A stretch of DNA of 64,000 nucleotides from Catonia carolina (GCA_035578175.1 JAQMRL010000008.1:62885041-62949040), one strand, 5' to 3'; positions 11,841 through 24,671 are shown, numbered from the stretch's first letter. The notes: generated from the sequence alone by a model not told the origin. Numbers and translations are program-made.

Positions 11841-12136
11841 AGCTGTTGTCTTTATCTATTTGTTTAACTCGTAATTTATAATATTATTCAAATAATTTAG
11901 ACTGTTCTAAATTGATTCTAATTCTATGAAAGTTTAAATTTAAGGATGTTTTAGGTGTTTCACCATTAGGTGTTTACATTTCATGTTTAATTATACATAT
12001 TATTCTATTATATTAATTATACTTATTAATTAATTTATTATTATAATTATTTCAAAAATATCTCGTCAATTCTGGCAGATTGTAAAATATGTGTAATAAA
12101 AAATGTATAAGTTACTAATTATAAATATTTTTTCCC
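11841..12136. other. AT-rich spacer
   Basis: Very AT-rich with runs of TTA/AAT; nothing recognised. Confidence 0.5.
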
Positions 12137-12262
12137 TAATGTGTGTACATTGCAATCTGTTCAATTCAGAACAATGAGCAACTCCATGACCCAATGAGAT
12201 GAGGATGATGTGTATGACGTGTAAATGAGGTGTAGTCTTGTACAGACCCAGGCCGACCAAAT
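12137..12262 (-). mobile_element. SINE family C, body and tail
   Basis: Best-preserved body: CATTGCAATCTGTTCAATTC, ATGACCCAATGAGATGAGGA and GTGTAGTCTTGTACAGACCC, ending at CAGGCCGACC where the tRNA-like head should begin. Compare 795-925 and 15497-15600. Confidence 0.65.
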
Positions 12263-12354
12263 ATGAAATATACATTTGAAAAATGTATACATTTGAAAAA
12301 TGTATATTTGAGTGGAAAATATTAAAGACTTACAAAACAAATGTTTGAAAAGCT

Positions 12355-12435
12355 GATATAATAAAACACATTAAAGAACTAAGATGGTTCAAAGAAATAG
12401 AAAAAGATCTAATGACACTAAACATAGGTGTAATT
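12355..12435 (+). mobile_element. Short non-LTR RT C-terminal remnant
   Basis: One frame reads IKELRWFKEIEKDLMTLNI, matching the WFKEVKRELEEIGI and WIKEVKEDMAELRI words of the fragments at 10868 and 15020. Only about 25 codons remain. Confidence 0.45.
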
Positions 12436-13976
12436 TTCAGGTACTACTGTACCTGAAAACAATAATTAAAGGAAAAAGCTGATATAAATTTATATAACAT
12501 GCAGGGCCGTTGATTATTGCAGGACTTATTTAACGGTCCTGGATAACATGTCATAGTTGTTATAAACAGTGTGATGACGCGTAAAAAATCACCTGTCAAT
12601 ATTACTATACTAATACTATGTTATTAGAAAGGCATGACTATGCAACGCGTATCTCACCCGGCCGTCACTATTTCTCTCTAGCAGAAATGCAATCTTGGAC
12701 GCCGGTATCAAAACGTGATTGAAAAAATCCGGTTACCTGTTAAGAAAAATAATACACCAAAGTAAAATGAAGAAAGAAAGCATTAATGAAGAAAAAATGG
12801 GACGATAGGAAACTCAAGCTCTTAAAATACGAACTAAAGCAAGAAAATTAACTAAGTAACTCAAGCATGATTATCGCAGTTCTAAATTCACTGAAACAAT
12901 AATAAAAAAAGAGTGGAAAATTTTATTGAAAAAACCCATGGAAAAATTTAAAGGAATGAAATGAATAATTTGTAATATAGTAACCGAAGACTGTTTGTAG
13001 AATCGGTGGTGTTTGCGAAAGGTCTGAATGCTATAAAATGATAAAGTAAAGGGGTTTTAAAATGAAAGTATGTATGGTAAGCTTTGCTTTTCATGACGAA
13101 GAAGAAATAGTATTGTTCTAGAGATAACATTCTAAGGGTGATATACGTATCGTTTTATAAAATTATTGCGCGATGGAATTTAATGCAGAATATTTTAAAG
13201 GGGTTGACTTATGTTTTCACGGCGGATAATTCCTCGAGTAAAGGTTTGTTTTTGCTGATGTTGAAGAGGTGAAGAAGGTGTGCCGAGGGAGGGGTAGGAA
13301 GCCGTCATCATTGTATAAGGGTTATGGAAGTAGCGAGATGATACATGGTGTTTTAGGACGGAGAAAGACAGCGATATTCGTTGTCTTTGCGAGGTTCCAC
13401 GAGATGAAAGGGAGAATGTTGTTTTATTGAGTGACTACCTTCCTAATAATACATGTCGGATGAAAGAGCTAATTGAGTTGTCGTTTTGGGAGCCAGCACT
13501 GCTCCAGCAAAAAGAGAGCCCGTGAATAATTTCATGGCAAGATGAAATATGCAACTTGGGGGCTTCGGGCCAACACCTTCGCACTCCTTGCTGACACCCT
13601 CCACTATTCATGAGGTACCCGCATCCACCGACGTCTACCTTATCCATCCTCTTTCACCCCCTCCTCCCCTAAAAAACCACCCTCTCACACTTAACCTTAC
13701 GACCATTCAGTCAACTTCATCTTCTATACTATAAAACTAACTAGTCTCGATTGCTATATCAATTAAAACCTCCGCTGTTGTCATAATTATTTTATCCTAT
13801 TATTCAAGCATTTTGTTCTACATTCTGTAATACTTTTTTACCAGCAGGTTCTAATCTACACGGTTAAACGCTTTTTAACTCCACATCAGATGAATTTTAT
13901 ACTGTTTTTCTTGGGATTCTCATAAAAACTCTTCAAACACGTAATTATTCAATTTAAGAAATAATGAGTTTATCAT
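12436..13976. other. Intergenic stretch with a GC-balanced island
   Basis: 12503-12543 is a hairpin word (CAGGGCCGTT...AACGGTCCTG). From about 13240 to 13700 the composition becomes balanced, first purine-rich (GAGGTGAAGAAGG, GCCGAGGGAGGGG) and then pyrimidine-rich. Such islands could be regulatory or remnants. The open frames at 13435-13734 on both strands have no domain, and no gene is supported. Confidence 0.35.
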
Positions 13977-14356
13977 CTGCCCATAACAGACAGGTGGAAA
14001 GTCAAATTTTTACACTCAATTTGTTCGTTGCAGGGCTAACATATATATTTCTGTTTCTTATCACATGGTCAGCCAATTAAATGACTGAATCATTTAAGAA
14101 CAGAAGAAGTGGAGGTATAAAATACACTAATCAGAGTTATCTCCTCTGAAAGTAATGACTTTAATTATACAGCCAGACCCTGTGGTGAATGAAGTAAAGG
14201 TATCATTTGCAGAGTGGAAAATATGTGCTTTTTAGAGGGCCCGGCATGCTGATAAGCGTACGTTTCCACTCAAAGAGGAAGGCAATAGTAAACTACCTCA
14301 CTTCTTGTTTAACTTAGTAAAACCTATACAGGTTCAAACCAGCCTTTTGGCTGATT
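13977..14356 (+). mobile_element. Family A retroposon, nearly full length
   Basis: From CTGCCCATAACAGACAGG to AGCCTTTTGGCTGAT; the (AAC)n tail is lost. It is closest in sequence to the copy at 4319-4714 (shared AATTTGTTCGTTGCAGGGCT). Confidence 0.85.
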
Positions 14357-14684
14357 TATTATGATAAATTTCGACAATTTATTGATTTTTTAAAAAATTA
14401 AACCAATTTACTGATTCTTTATTGTAAAACTTACCTCAATACATAGGCTATTTTTGAAATATTTTTTGACGTTTTTCTTAATATAATTAATATAATTATA
14501 AATATAATTAAGAATTCTCAAGTGAAGACGAATGAACAAAAGAGCGATGTTTTCAAGCTATTACTTGAAAACCTACTAAAAGCAGTATGATTGTCATACA
14601 ATATTTTTATCGCTATTACTATGTGTACGATGCAATGTTTTCTGGTAACCACTGGTAAGCACTTTCCAGTATTCAAATCCGTAT
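14357..14684. other. AT-rich spacer
   Basis: Contains TAATATAATTA-type repeats at 14480-14510; nothing recognised. Confidence 0.5.
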
Positions 14685-14815
14685 ATAGCACAATTGGCTT
14701 CTACGCCGGGGTCCCAGGTTTGATTCCCGGTCAGGTCTGGCTTTTTTATCACTCATTTTTATATATCTTCATTCTCCACCATCTGCATTAGCAGAAATTG
14801 CAAAACAGCCAAACG
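14685..14815 (+). mobile_element. SINE family E, 5'-trimmed
   Basis: Shares CAATTGGCTTCTACGCC, GGTTTGATTCCCGGTCAGGT (B-box) and the CATCTGCATTA body word with 11665-11840. Confidence 0.65.
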
Positions 14816-14902
14816 TAAACCCCTATCTTTACTAGGATTTGAATCATGGAACCTTCATCTCCGAAAGTCAGCTGTTAAACAGCTGACTCGCATCCACGAA
14901 TT
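14816..14902 (-). mobile_element. SINE family F head
   Basis: ACTAGGATTTGAA (antisense B-box) followed by CAGCTGTTAAACAGCTGACTCGC, as in 926-1085. It abuts the family E copy directly. Confidence 0.6.
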
Positions 14903-15019
14903 AACCTCTAAACTAACACAGTGGGTTACAGTTATAGTTTATATTTGAAGTCGCATCAGCGTCTTGGTTATTAGCGTTTATTTTAGGTTAAGGAACAATG
15001 GGTTTGAACATATAATAAT

Positions 15020-15493
15020 TTTCTAAGAGCGTGTATTGGTAAGAAACACCAGAAAGACGGGATGTGGGTGCTGTTGCCAAACAAGCAAGTATACAAACAT
15101 ACGGATTCAATACTAGACAAGATGAGGAAGAAGAGAGTTTCCTTCTTCGGTCACATTCTCAGAACACCAGAGACCAGAGTTTTAAAACAACTGGTAGAAA
15201 GATTGATTACATCCAAACAACATCCAAGATGGATAAAAGAGGTCAAGGAAGACATGGCGGAACTACGGATTACAGAACAAGACTTAAGGCAAAAATCGAA
15301 TAAATTGAAAATAATACACCAAAGTGAGACTAGATTTAAAGAAATAGAAATAAAGAGGAGAAAGGTGATTTATTCGGAAGCAGAACGGGAAAGAAGAGCC
15401 CAAGTGATGAGAGATTTCTGGGCTAGGAGAAAAGCCTCCAAAAATTGATTGAGTGGTCTAATATGGCCGTAAAAGCAAAATAATAATAATAAT
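15020..15493 (+). mobile_element. Non-LTR retrotransposon 3' end (RT C-terminus)
   Basis: The frame 15062-15448 (128 codons) contains MRKKRVSFFGHILRTPETRV, then RWIKEVKEDMAELRITEQDL, and ends ARRKASKN. These are the words that follow the RT domain in many arthropod non-LTR elements, here in a 5'-truncated copy. After the stop there are about 25 bases and then an (AAT)n tail (15478-15493), the usual 3' end of such elements. It is better preserved than the relative at 10868-11380, so probably a younger insertion. Confidence 0.75.
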
Positions 15494-15496
15494 TTT

Positions 15497-15600
15497 CCAG
15501 ACCCAGGCCGATGATCGAACCCAGGACCTCCACTTGCAATGCAGCACGCTAAACACTGGGCCACAGAAGTGACCCAGTAACATTTAGTAATGTAATGTGC
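15497..15600 (-). mobile_element. SINE family C with tRNA-like head
   Basis: On the minus strand: AGTGTTTAGCGTGCTGCATT (A-box-like) and GGTCCTGGGTTCGATCATCG (B-box), then the GGCCTGGGTCTG body start. This copy shows what the heads of the copies at 795 and 12137 looked like. Confidence 0.7.
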
Positions 15601-16552
15601 ATGGAAAACCCTAAACACGTCTGTAAAGTACATTGATTTGTCAGTTTGAATCATATTTATGTAGATGCTTCCTTGTCAGTTTTACTGTTCGCTATATTGT
15701 TTTGATGTTTATTGATCCGTCCCGTCGTTTCCTTTATGCCGCTGAGAATGTAACCACTTCATTTTATGTCTTACTCCCTGAGCGATGCGATACTATGAAA
15801 CAGAAGGGGGGAAAGAATCACGGGAAATCCCGAGGGGGGTTTACCCGAATAGGGCTCAGCCCCCCTAGGTGCATTAGGGAAATTATTATGCGCTTCTAGT
15901 TGAGTCAGTCGGGAGTCGAGGGAGTCTGAAAGACGAGTGGAAGAGCCGAGTTAGACTTCTTTTTTACTATCGGTATCAACATATTATTCCGTCTGTCTGG
16001 AATATCGTCTTCACTGTCATGCCTTTAGCCTTTTTAGCCTTAGCAGAATACAACATCGCTCTTTTGTTCGTTCGTGTTCACTTGTGAATTCTTTATTATA
16101 AACGGCCCTATTCCTGTATTCCCGTATTCTTGTAAGTACCTCGCGCCCTGCATTTCTATGTTCTATTACCCCCATCCATAATGGCCTATATATCTCCTAA
16201 TATGCGACAACCATTTTGATAGTTTCTTCTTTTTCTCCCATTAAATTGTTGCCTAACCGCTCTTTCCATTCTCGTACTACAAAAATATTACGATATAACG
16301 TTGGAATTGCCTTGCCTTTGCAGAATTCAAACAGTCTTTTTAAGAAATTATATTATGTGCTTCTAGGCTTCTGGTACTATTGTAAAATTTATTCTTTTCA
16401 CAAAGATGATAAAAAGTGGGACAGTAATTTTATATTATTTATTTATTTTTTTAAATTATAGCTTTAAAATTTTTTATTTGTAGTACTAACAGAGATATAA
16501 TTAATTATAATAATAATCACAACCTATTCATAATCGAACCAAAATTTATGTA
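15601..16552. other. Intergenic with GC-richer patch
   Basis: 15740-16030 is GC-richer and holds a hairpin word (GGGGGG...CCCCCC at about 15834-15866). No exon with consistent splice sites and no repeat match found. The frame 15633-15899 has no domain. Confidence 0.35.
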
Positions 16553-16640
16553 CAGAACAACCTCATTTATCCGGGCTAACTAGGACCAAAGGCAATCCAG
16601 AAAATCGAAAATCCGGATAATCCTGGTAATATGGATAATA
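16553..16640. mobile_element. Possible pogo/Tigger-like terminus
   Basis: ACCTCATTTATCCGGGCTAA with later AATCCGGATAATCC resembles the CTCGATTTACCG-type ends of pogo-like elements. A similar word is at 34849 (CCTCATTTATTCGG). The other end was not found. Confidence 0.3.
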
Positions 16641-16654
16641 AGAAAAGCAAATCC

Positions 16655-16657
16655 TTA

Positions 16658-16690
<33 letters not shown>

Positions 16691-16691
16691 C
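16655..16691. repeat. (AAT)n microsatellite
   Basis: About twelve AAT units. On the minus strand it follows GTGGAATAAAAG, so it may be the tail of a minus-strand retroelement whose 3' UTR covers part of 16692-17080. Confidence 0.85.
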
Positions 16692-17261
16692 TTTTATTCC
16701 ACATATAGTAGTACAACATAAAGGCAAAATACACAAATATAATGTAACCAAAATAAAATTACACTAATGACCTTAAATTAAAAACAATTAAATTAAACAA
16801 AATACAAATTTTATATAAAATATGGAACTAGGTATTTCATGTAGCAAAAGCTGGGATGGTGGATACAATCCATGAAACAATACCAAAGATGGAGCAACGT
16901 ATAGACAATATTAACAAAAATATAGGTAAATAAAAATACAACAAAGTTAATACGATTTTGTGTAATCAGTACTTTTTTTACGGAGAAAACAAAATTTAAA
17001 ACCGCTAGCATGAATTTATAGATTATAATATTATTTAACGTCCCATTCAAATTGTTTGAAAGTAGGTTACGTTTCACTTTGCATTTATCTATTAAGTTCT
17101 TTAATTCCTAATTATCGTTTTAATTACATTAAAATCAAATAGACTAAAAAATCACTTATTTTCAAATGTACCTTCTGGATTATCAGAAAAAATCGAATTA
17201 TCTCTAACAAAAATTAGCAATATAGAAATCTCTAAATTCTGTCGGAATATGGATTCCAGCT
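16692..17261. other. AT-rich stretch, possible retroelement 3' UTR
   Basis: Apart from the suggestion above, no domain or repeat was recognised. The minus-strand frame 16811-17077 is AT-driven. Confidence 0.3.
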
Positions 17262-17525
17262 ATGGAGGACATCTGCAATGTCCAACATTAATATTATACA
17301 ACGGCTTCAATCTAGATATTTACGCACCATCACTGTCTGTCTCTGGTACATAAAAAACATTACTCTTCCTCATGTCCAAAACATACCATCATTTAAGGAA
17401 TAAAATCTCAAGATTCGCCACAAAATACAATTAAAGTCTCAAACAATATCCAAACATATGGTCATAAAATTATTAGGAAACAAAGGAAAAAACCGGGAAC
17501 TTCGACGACTAAATCTGACTATTTT
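17262..17525 (+). mobile_element. Jockey-clade RT C-terminal remnant
   Basis: One frame reads SNINIIQRLQSRYLRTIT, then WYIKNITLPHVQNIPSFKE, a stop, then QLKSQTISKHMV. This is the order SNxxIIQRxQSKxLR-WYVxN-HxDLxIPTVxE of the Jockey clade just after the RT domain, and it matches 37740-37915 in layout. Internal stops mark it as dead. Confidence 0.65.
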
Positions 17526-19500
17526 TAGACAATACTTTTCACTTATAAATAACAAACTTGAGGCAATAATTTATATGTACGTACGTAGTTAAGGGGGCCA
17601 CGCATCAAAAATTTTAAAAGTTATGATTTTTGATACACAATGTAATTTGAAATTTCCTTTAAAAATTGGTGTAATTTTATATTTCTACTATAATTTTATG
17701 AAATATTTTCTTCGTTAACATTTACAACTAGTGCAACTTCTAACATCTGAACGAAAATCTGGCTGTTTCCGAAAATTCGAGTTTTTTACCACATTTGTAC
17801 ATTATTTTAGAACCTACTAAAGATATTTGAATGAGGTTTCTTTGAAAGATCCATTCTTTCTGCTTGTTCTGGGCGCTTAAAAATTTAAATTTGTTATTTT
17901 ATTAAATTTTAAAAGTATCACCAAACGGTCTTTTTGAAAAAAATGGTAACAACTTTTCACTTCATCAATTTAAACACTTTTTAATCATTACCTTATTCTT
18001 AGAAAAAGGTACAAACGTTAACATTATGAATTATAGAGGATACGTGACCTTCTTAAGGAAATTTTATTGAAAATTTCTTTTCAATTAATTCGTATCGTAA
18101 ATTTATCTGTACATTGTTCCATGTGAGCAGATTGTAGGTTCTTTGCAGTATAAATAAAAAATTAAGTCAACCAATTTTTGTTCTTATCTTAACTAATAAG
18201 ATGACAACATTTTTACATTGACACAAAGAAATTAACATTTTTTACTCAGATCTTTTTCCTTTTGGTCTTTTTATTAAAATTTGTACCGCGTTACCACTTA
18301 TCTAACTTAAAAGATTTTTTAAAAATATTTTATTATTTCTTATAAGAAAAGTTATTGTTCAGCACGATAAGATAGAACCTTCCATTTATGTAGAAAAAGG
18401 AAGAAAAAGAAAAAAAAGGTTACAGCCGCTATCTTGTTCCTTAGTTACTTTTATGCGCGTTCGTGCCAGTGTGCGTACGTGCGCGTTAAGCTCCCTTGTG
18501 ATGTGATCCACTTTGCTTTCTTTTAAGACTCTTACTGTCCGTAATACTTATCATCACATGGGGAACTTTCGTGCTGACATTAACAATACTAAACTTTTTT
18601 CTAAAAAAAAGAAGTATAAAAGCCGTTAAAAATTATTACTGTTTACTTTGAGTTTCCGGAATTAAGTCTAACTTAATACAGAATTAATAATTTTGTGTTA
18701 AAGCTAACTAAAATTTTTAGTAAAAATTAAGTTTTAATTATCCTGTTACAACTGCTACTGTAGTAATGTGTTTGTTAATAGACGTAGAATTTATGTACAC
18801 ATGTTGTGACAATATCAAAAAGAAAAGAGTATTCGAGAATTTTTGAGAAAGACTGAGATTTTAAAATTTTAATGTAAATAATAAGAGTAATAATAGGTTT
18901 CCAAGAATTAGTTATAAACGGTTTTTTGTAGTAAAGGTAGGCCTGGCGTTTGCTGTGTAGGTATTGTGAAAATGCGAGTACCTATTTAGATAACTTGCCT
19001 TTTTGTAACACTTTTTATTCAATCCTAATTTGTTTACAATTGTTAAGATTTATCCAGAAGCCGTCAGAAGGATTTTGTAATTTTATTATGTCGAAATTCT
19101 CTGTCTTTCTGGAAATCTCCATTAGCCTACCTATATAAGGAGTCACTTTGTGTTTTTAGTTTTATAACTTTATTTAATTAGTTAATTTACCCAGATCCCA
19201 AAACGGACCTTAGAGATAAGTGTCACAATATTATTTTATATAGACTAGGTATTGAAATATTTCTTGATTACTATATTTTTAAAAACAAAGTCAATAATCG
19301 TTTCAATACGTTCGAATTTAGAAAAAGTTTAATCAAAGAGCTACATCTAACGTCTAGTTACATTTTGATATTCAAAGAAATCACATCCGATTTACCTGTA
19401 AAAGATTGTTTTAATTAGTAGTTTAAATTATCATTGTTTTGACTAGAATTTTCGGAGAGCGACTAGCTCACCAGCAGCCTGAAAAACTATTGAATATTGT
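17526..19500. other. AT-rich stretch, nothing firm
   Basis: No gene supported. 18430-18495 has an alternating purine-pyrimidine patch (GCGCGTTCGTGCCAGTGTGCG). The block 18805-18900 (GTGACAATATCAAAAAGAAAAGAGTATTCGAGA) recurs at 35783-35880, a small dispersed repeat. Confidence 0.4.
18805..18960. repeat. Dispersed repeat shared with 35783
   Basis: TGTGACAATATC, AAAGAGTATTCGAGA and later spaced words are shared with 35783-35945. Its class is unknown. Confidence 0.45.
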
Positions 19501-19514
19501 GACTATGACTCATA

Positions 19515-19540
19515 TTATATATATATATATATATATACAA

Positions 19541-19573
<33 letters not shown>

Positions 19574-19601
19574 GTATATGTATATGTATATATATATATA
19601 G
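19515..19601. repeat. (AT)n tract with central break
   Basis: Two AT runs separated by ACAAAG, then (TATATG)n. The tract is self-complementary and could form a hairpin. Confidence 0.9.
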
Positions 19602-19879
19602 AAGACTAGTTATATTCAGTAAAATAATTGCAATATTCAATATGAAACTTAAATCACACAATCATCTCGCCATTTCACTTGTAGATAATTCAAAGGACAC
19701 TTGCCGAATGAAACGATGACACTTTACGGACTTATTTTAAAGTGACAATACAACGCATGAAATAAATTTATGAAGCTCCTCTTTTAAAACGTTTTCTTCG
19801 GTAATTACATGTAAAAAAAAAACAAACACATCTGCTTATTATTCTGCATAAGAATAAATTGTTGTTTTCGTTGTATTAA

Positions 19880-20744
19880 AAAAAACTGGTGTGAACACTC
19901 ACACGACTTTCTCTTGCCAATGAAAATAATAAACAATATAACCTAACATTAATAATAAAACATTATGAATAAACAAAAAACCGTCGTCAAAAATATAACC
20001 TTATTGTAATCATGAGTGAATGATGCAAAATGAAAATCAACCTTAGTTTGGTTACTAATACGGAAAATTACTCTTTGCGCTAAACTAGGCTTTGTAGAAA
20101 AAAATACTTAAAATAAAAGTTGTAGATCTTTTAATTTCCTATAAATTTGATTATATAGCCTACACTTTTGTCGTAAAATCCGCTAAAGCGTTATGTAAAG
20201 AAATGTTTTAAATAAAAGTTGTAGATTTTTAAATTGTCTACTTTTTTGCCCTAAAATGCATATGAAGGCCGCAATGTTAAAAAAAAAAATTTCTACGAGA
20301 TAACAGCCTCCCCAACAATTTCAGCAGCCATAGTGACTACCCTATCTTGTAGAGCATAAAAAATGTAGTAAATGAGGTGATTTTTAAAAAAACCGTACGA
20401 GCCGTTTTTGAAGTTTTTTCACAAAAACTTGAAAAATGACACAAATAAACTACTACTTTCGGTTAACCGATTTTAATGAAAATTTTTGTGTCGGGTCCCT
20501 CCAGTGGTACCTAACTTGAGGTTTTAATTTAAATTTCGTACTATGTTCTTATCTTGAGATATTTCGTTTATACTTACTCTTACAGACAAACACATAGGCC
20601 TACACACAGACCAATCGCTAAAAACATGTTTTTGGGGTTCAGGGGGTCTGAAACGTGTATATCTATTGAAAACTCAATTTCGAAAAATCGACATGAAAAC
20701 AACACTCCTCTTTCCGATATATTTATGTAGAGAAGAGAAAGTAA
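19880..20744 (-). mobile_element. Family B element, near full length
   Basis: Minus-strand copy: starts on + with ACTGGTGTGAACACTCACACG (3' hairpin), ACTTTCTCTTGCC, and runs to GAAGAGAAAGTAAAAAATTG. The TG site is short here (CACATAGGCCTACACACAG at about 20590), so the microsatellite did not expand in this copy. Confidence 0.8.
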
Positions 20745-22495
20745 AAAATTGTATTTAAGTGAGAAAAATTATTGTAAAAAAATATTAATATAATTTAAAA
20801 CATTTAAAAACAAATAATATTGATTAAAAATTCATATACGATTTGGAGTAGGTGATATTTATTTTTTATTTTCAGAGTTTATTGTAAATTGTGCAGTAAA
20901 ACTGACATTCAGGTTAAACATACAACTGGGTAAATATTTAAACATGATAAGGGTGTATAAGAAGAGAGATTCTGTTTTATATTTGTAAAATGTATGCAGA
21001 TGAAAATTGGTTGAAATTTAGGTGATAAATCTCTGTGAATTATCTAATGGAAAATTAAATGAGCCGAGGGAGATTGGGGTAAATGAATGCGCAAGAAGAA
21101 CACAGGATAAGTGATGGAATAGGGGTGAGGAAGAGGAAGAGGATTTTGAAGTGGAAAGGTTGTATCAAAGGGTGAACGCCGGCTGAGAGGGCAGTAGAAG
21201 CGGCATGAGATCGCCATTTTAATTAGATAACGCCTGTGTGGGATTATACACTATGCAAGGTCCGGTATATACCCCTGTCCAGCATAACGGCGGTCCGGTG
21301 GTCGAGCAATATTAAGTGAACCAACTAATAGCAATGCACGTAACAAAGCTGCCCTTGGGACGAGCGAACGTACCTACCGAACATGCAGATATTCTGGACC
21401 GGCTGAACCTGGCGGTGGCCATATCTAGCGAACGAACCTCATTACTCAAACAGCCCCTGTTCGTTATAAATACCTTTACAAACCCCTTCTCCACGGCTTT
21501 TCCATTGCGTCTCTGTCCACGTGCAAAACTACAAATATATCTCACAAACAAACCCCTTCCTTCTACAATGTTATCTGCCTACTGTTGTTCTACGGGTTAA
21601 ATCTAACAATGTTACCCCTAGATTACATTAATTGAACAACCCTTGCAAATTAATTACATCCCTAATTGCAATAATCATATTAACAACAATAAAGTATAAT
21701 TAAACATTTCTTAAAACCACGAACATACTTTTTTCCATAACAAAATAATTTCTTCTGTGTAACTTTCACATCACATTTCAAAGCTTGAGTAATGTGACTA
21801 TTTTTGTAACATATCTAATTAAATTTTACAACTGTACAATAACATAAGCGATGTTATTGTTAAAAATAAAATGTTAAAAAATAAAATTTCTATCAGTATA
21901 TTTTACTAAAATAAATAAGTGTTAAATTTAATAAAGTTTTTTTTTCAACGTCAAGTTTTTTATATTTAATAAAGTCGTTCCAGAAAATTTAAATCAAAAT
22001 GTACGTTTTCTGGTAGCCATTTTTTTTAAATTTGAAGAGCACGATTATTTTGTAGGATCGGATAAGATTTGAACACTGACTAGGTATTATTTATCACTTA
22101 TAAACTAAATAAAATCTGTTATAACCAAAAAGAGAAACTTAATGAAAATGGTTCAAAATTTTAATAGATATTCTATGGTAAAGTTTTAAAGGTTACTATC
22201 TAAGATCGAGACGGTATATTTTATACCTTAATTTAACGTATAGCCAATTTTCTATCGTGTAATACAATGTAGGGTTACGAGTATATAATGATTAGATTAA
22301 TATGGTATGAGGTAATAATGTGAGGTTGAAATGTAGACCTTATTGGTTAAACTCCAAGTGGATGTAATACATCATTAAATGACTGGGTTTACCCTTAACG
22401 GCATAATGCTTTGTAAACTAGACATTATAATTTAGTTATAATTCCAAACAAATATTAGTCATTTATTCTTTTTATTTGTACTACTTTGTACTGTA
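20745..22495. other. Intergenic with a GC-balanced island
   Basis: 21060-21600 stands out: purine-rich, then GC-balanced with GGTCCGGTATATACCC, GGCGGTCCGGTGG and GACCGGCTGAACCTGG. The frames there on both strands (21312-21600) have non-AT-driven codons but no domain, no consistent splice sites and no paralogue in the window. A promoter, a noncoding exon or a decayed element are all possible. Confidence 0.3.
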
Positions 22496-22966
22496 CTGAT
22501 TAATTTTTACTTTCTTTTGCCTATATGAATATATAGGAAGATAAGTATTGTTTTCATGTCGATTTTTCGAAATCTAGTTGTCACCTCATATAAACGTTTT
22601 CAGACTCCCTGAACAAAAAAAAAACATGTTTTTAGCGATTGGTCCGGGTGTGTGTGTGTGTGTGTGTGTGTGAACAGAATATCTCAAGAACGGAACATCA
22701 TACGAACTTGAAACTTAAAATTTAAGTTAGATACTACTACAGCTCTCGACACGAACATTTTCATCAAAATCGGTCAACCGGAAGTAGTAGTTTATTCGTG
22801 TCATTTTTCATTTTTTCAGATTTTCTCAAAAACGGCTCCTACGATTTTTTTAAAACCGCCTCATTTACTAAAATTTTTATGCTCTACAAGATAAGGTAGG
22901 CGCCATGTCTGCTGAAATTCTTGGGGAGGCTGTTCTCTCGTAGAAAAAAATGTTTTTTTAAGATGA
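22496..22966 (+). mobile_element. Family B element, 3'-truncated
   Basis: From TTTTTACTTTCTTTTGCC through a 26-bp TG tract (22647-22672) to TTGGGGAGGCTGTTCTCTCG, then it stops. The distal third is missing. Confidence 0.8.
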
Positions 22967-24289
22967 CATGCTGGATTTTCTGTTTAGGAAAAATCTGATG
23001 ATTTGTGTGGAGATTCTGGTGGAGTCCGAAATCAAAATTTTCTTTTTTGAGTTTTCTCAGTGAGCGAGTGGGCTAAAGGGACATGTATCTACAAATTCTT
23101 GAATTACTCCAGTAGAGACTCGAAACAGGTTCTATACATTTTAAAGATATGGTGCTCCGCTTAAAGGACTTCGGTCGAAGGATGTTGCGTCACGCCACGT
23201 AGTTTTATATAGTACGTACGTCAAAAACATTTGGTTTTCCGAACTAAACGAGAAAAAAATATTTTTACCCAATTTTGGGGAGGGGTGGAACCCCACATTG
23301 TTTATGACAAACACTTGCAATAGATATTAAGGCAAAAACGATGTAAGGCAAAAATTTTAACTGAAATCAATACAAAATTTTATTGTAAAAATTTATGAAA
23401 TAAAAATAATATTTAGAAAATGTTAATGTGTTTAGCCTAGTACAAAAATATCCTTGAAGTGAGTTAATCATATTGTTACTGATATGATTAGATTACATTG
23501 TAACCATTAAAACTAGACACTATATTTGATGAGTGAGGGACACTAATTCAATTTATTAGATCAAAGAAACACAAATATAACCAGATGTAGACCTAAAGTA
23601 GTGTAGGCCTTTATTGTCTGACATATAACTAATACTTCGATGTTTATCCAGTAAACTCAATCTGAAGTACAATTACCGACTGCTAATATTTGATAAAGAA
23701 GAAAAAAGAAATACAAATTACAATGTTTATAGTTAAAGTGAACCGGAGTATAAATCAGTAGAAGGGTGTAGTAACGAGGTTTAAAATATCTGCCGAGGGC
23801 GACAACTTCTCTATACCACGGTAATAAATGAAGGGGATACGAAAAACACCCTTCTATATCAGTAGGGCGACTTGTTGGTCACTAAAATTATATGTATTGA
23901 TTACTTTGTGATTAATTTTAAATTATCAACATAACATGAAAAATAAACAATAAAATACACTTTTATATGCGACAACAATTAAAAAAAAAACAACCGGGAA
24001 ATGAATTCTACTCAGAAGAAACTAAAAGATTATCAGTCGATATTGATTTACAATATTATGTAATTAAATATTTAAATACTTCAAATGAAAAATAATTCAG
24101 TTTTAACAAATTCGAAACCCAAGTTTTAACCTCTTGAGACCTGACGGTATAATATATGGTACTATACTATGTAGTTGCATTGATTGAGATTCAATAGTTT
24201 TTTACATGGTGCTATATCAAATAAATATTACACTGTTTGAGTCCTGATGAGAAAAATTACGGTGCTTTGTTTGAGACCAATGTTTGTTG
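22967..24289. other. Intergenic, possible unclassified repeat
   Basis: 22970-23300 has mixed composition (GTGAGCGAGTGGGCTAAAGG, GTCACGCCACGTAG) immediately after the family B break, with no match elsewhere in the window. Nothing coding is supported. Confidence 0.35.
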
Positions 24290-24671
24290 TTTAGGTCATC
24301 ATCCGAAAATCTGGTTTGAACCTCTAGAGGTTTTACTAAGTAAAACGAGGAGTGAGGTGGTTTACCTTTGCCTTCCTCACTGAGTTTAAAAGTATGCTTA
24401 TCACCATGCCAGGCCCTCTGAAAAGCACATATTTTTCACTCTGCAAATGACACCTTCACTTCTTACACCACAGGGTCTGGCTGTATAATGAAATTCATCA
24501 CTTTCAGAGGAGATAACTTTGATAAGTGTCTTTTACACCTATATTCTGTTCTTATATGATTCAGTCATTTAATTGGCTGACCATGTGATAAGAAACAGAA
24601 CTGTTTTTGTAGCCCTGGAATTAACAGATTGAGTGTAAATAATTTAACACTCCACCTGTCTGTTATGGGCA
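24290..24671 (-). mobile_element. Family A retroposon, full length
   Basis: Minus-strand copy flanked by AGACCAATG on both sides (about 24277-24285 and 24673-24681), a target duplication. It begins with reversed tail TTGTTGTTTAGGTCATCA and ends TCTGTTATGGGC. Confidence 0.85.

Noticed and set aside
21316..21600. 94-codon frame as a host gene
   Set aside because: No domain, no splice sites and an equally long frame on the other strand; kept only as a compositional island.
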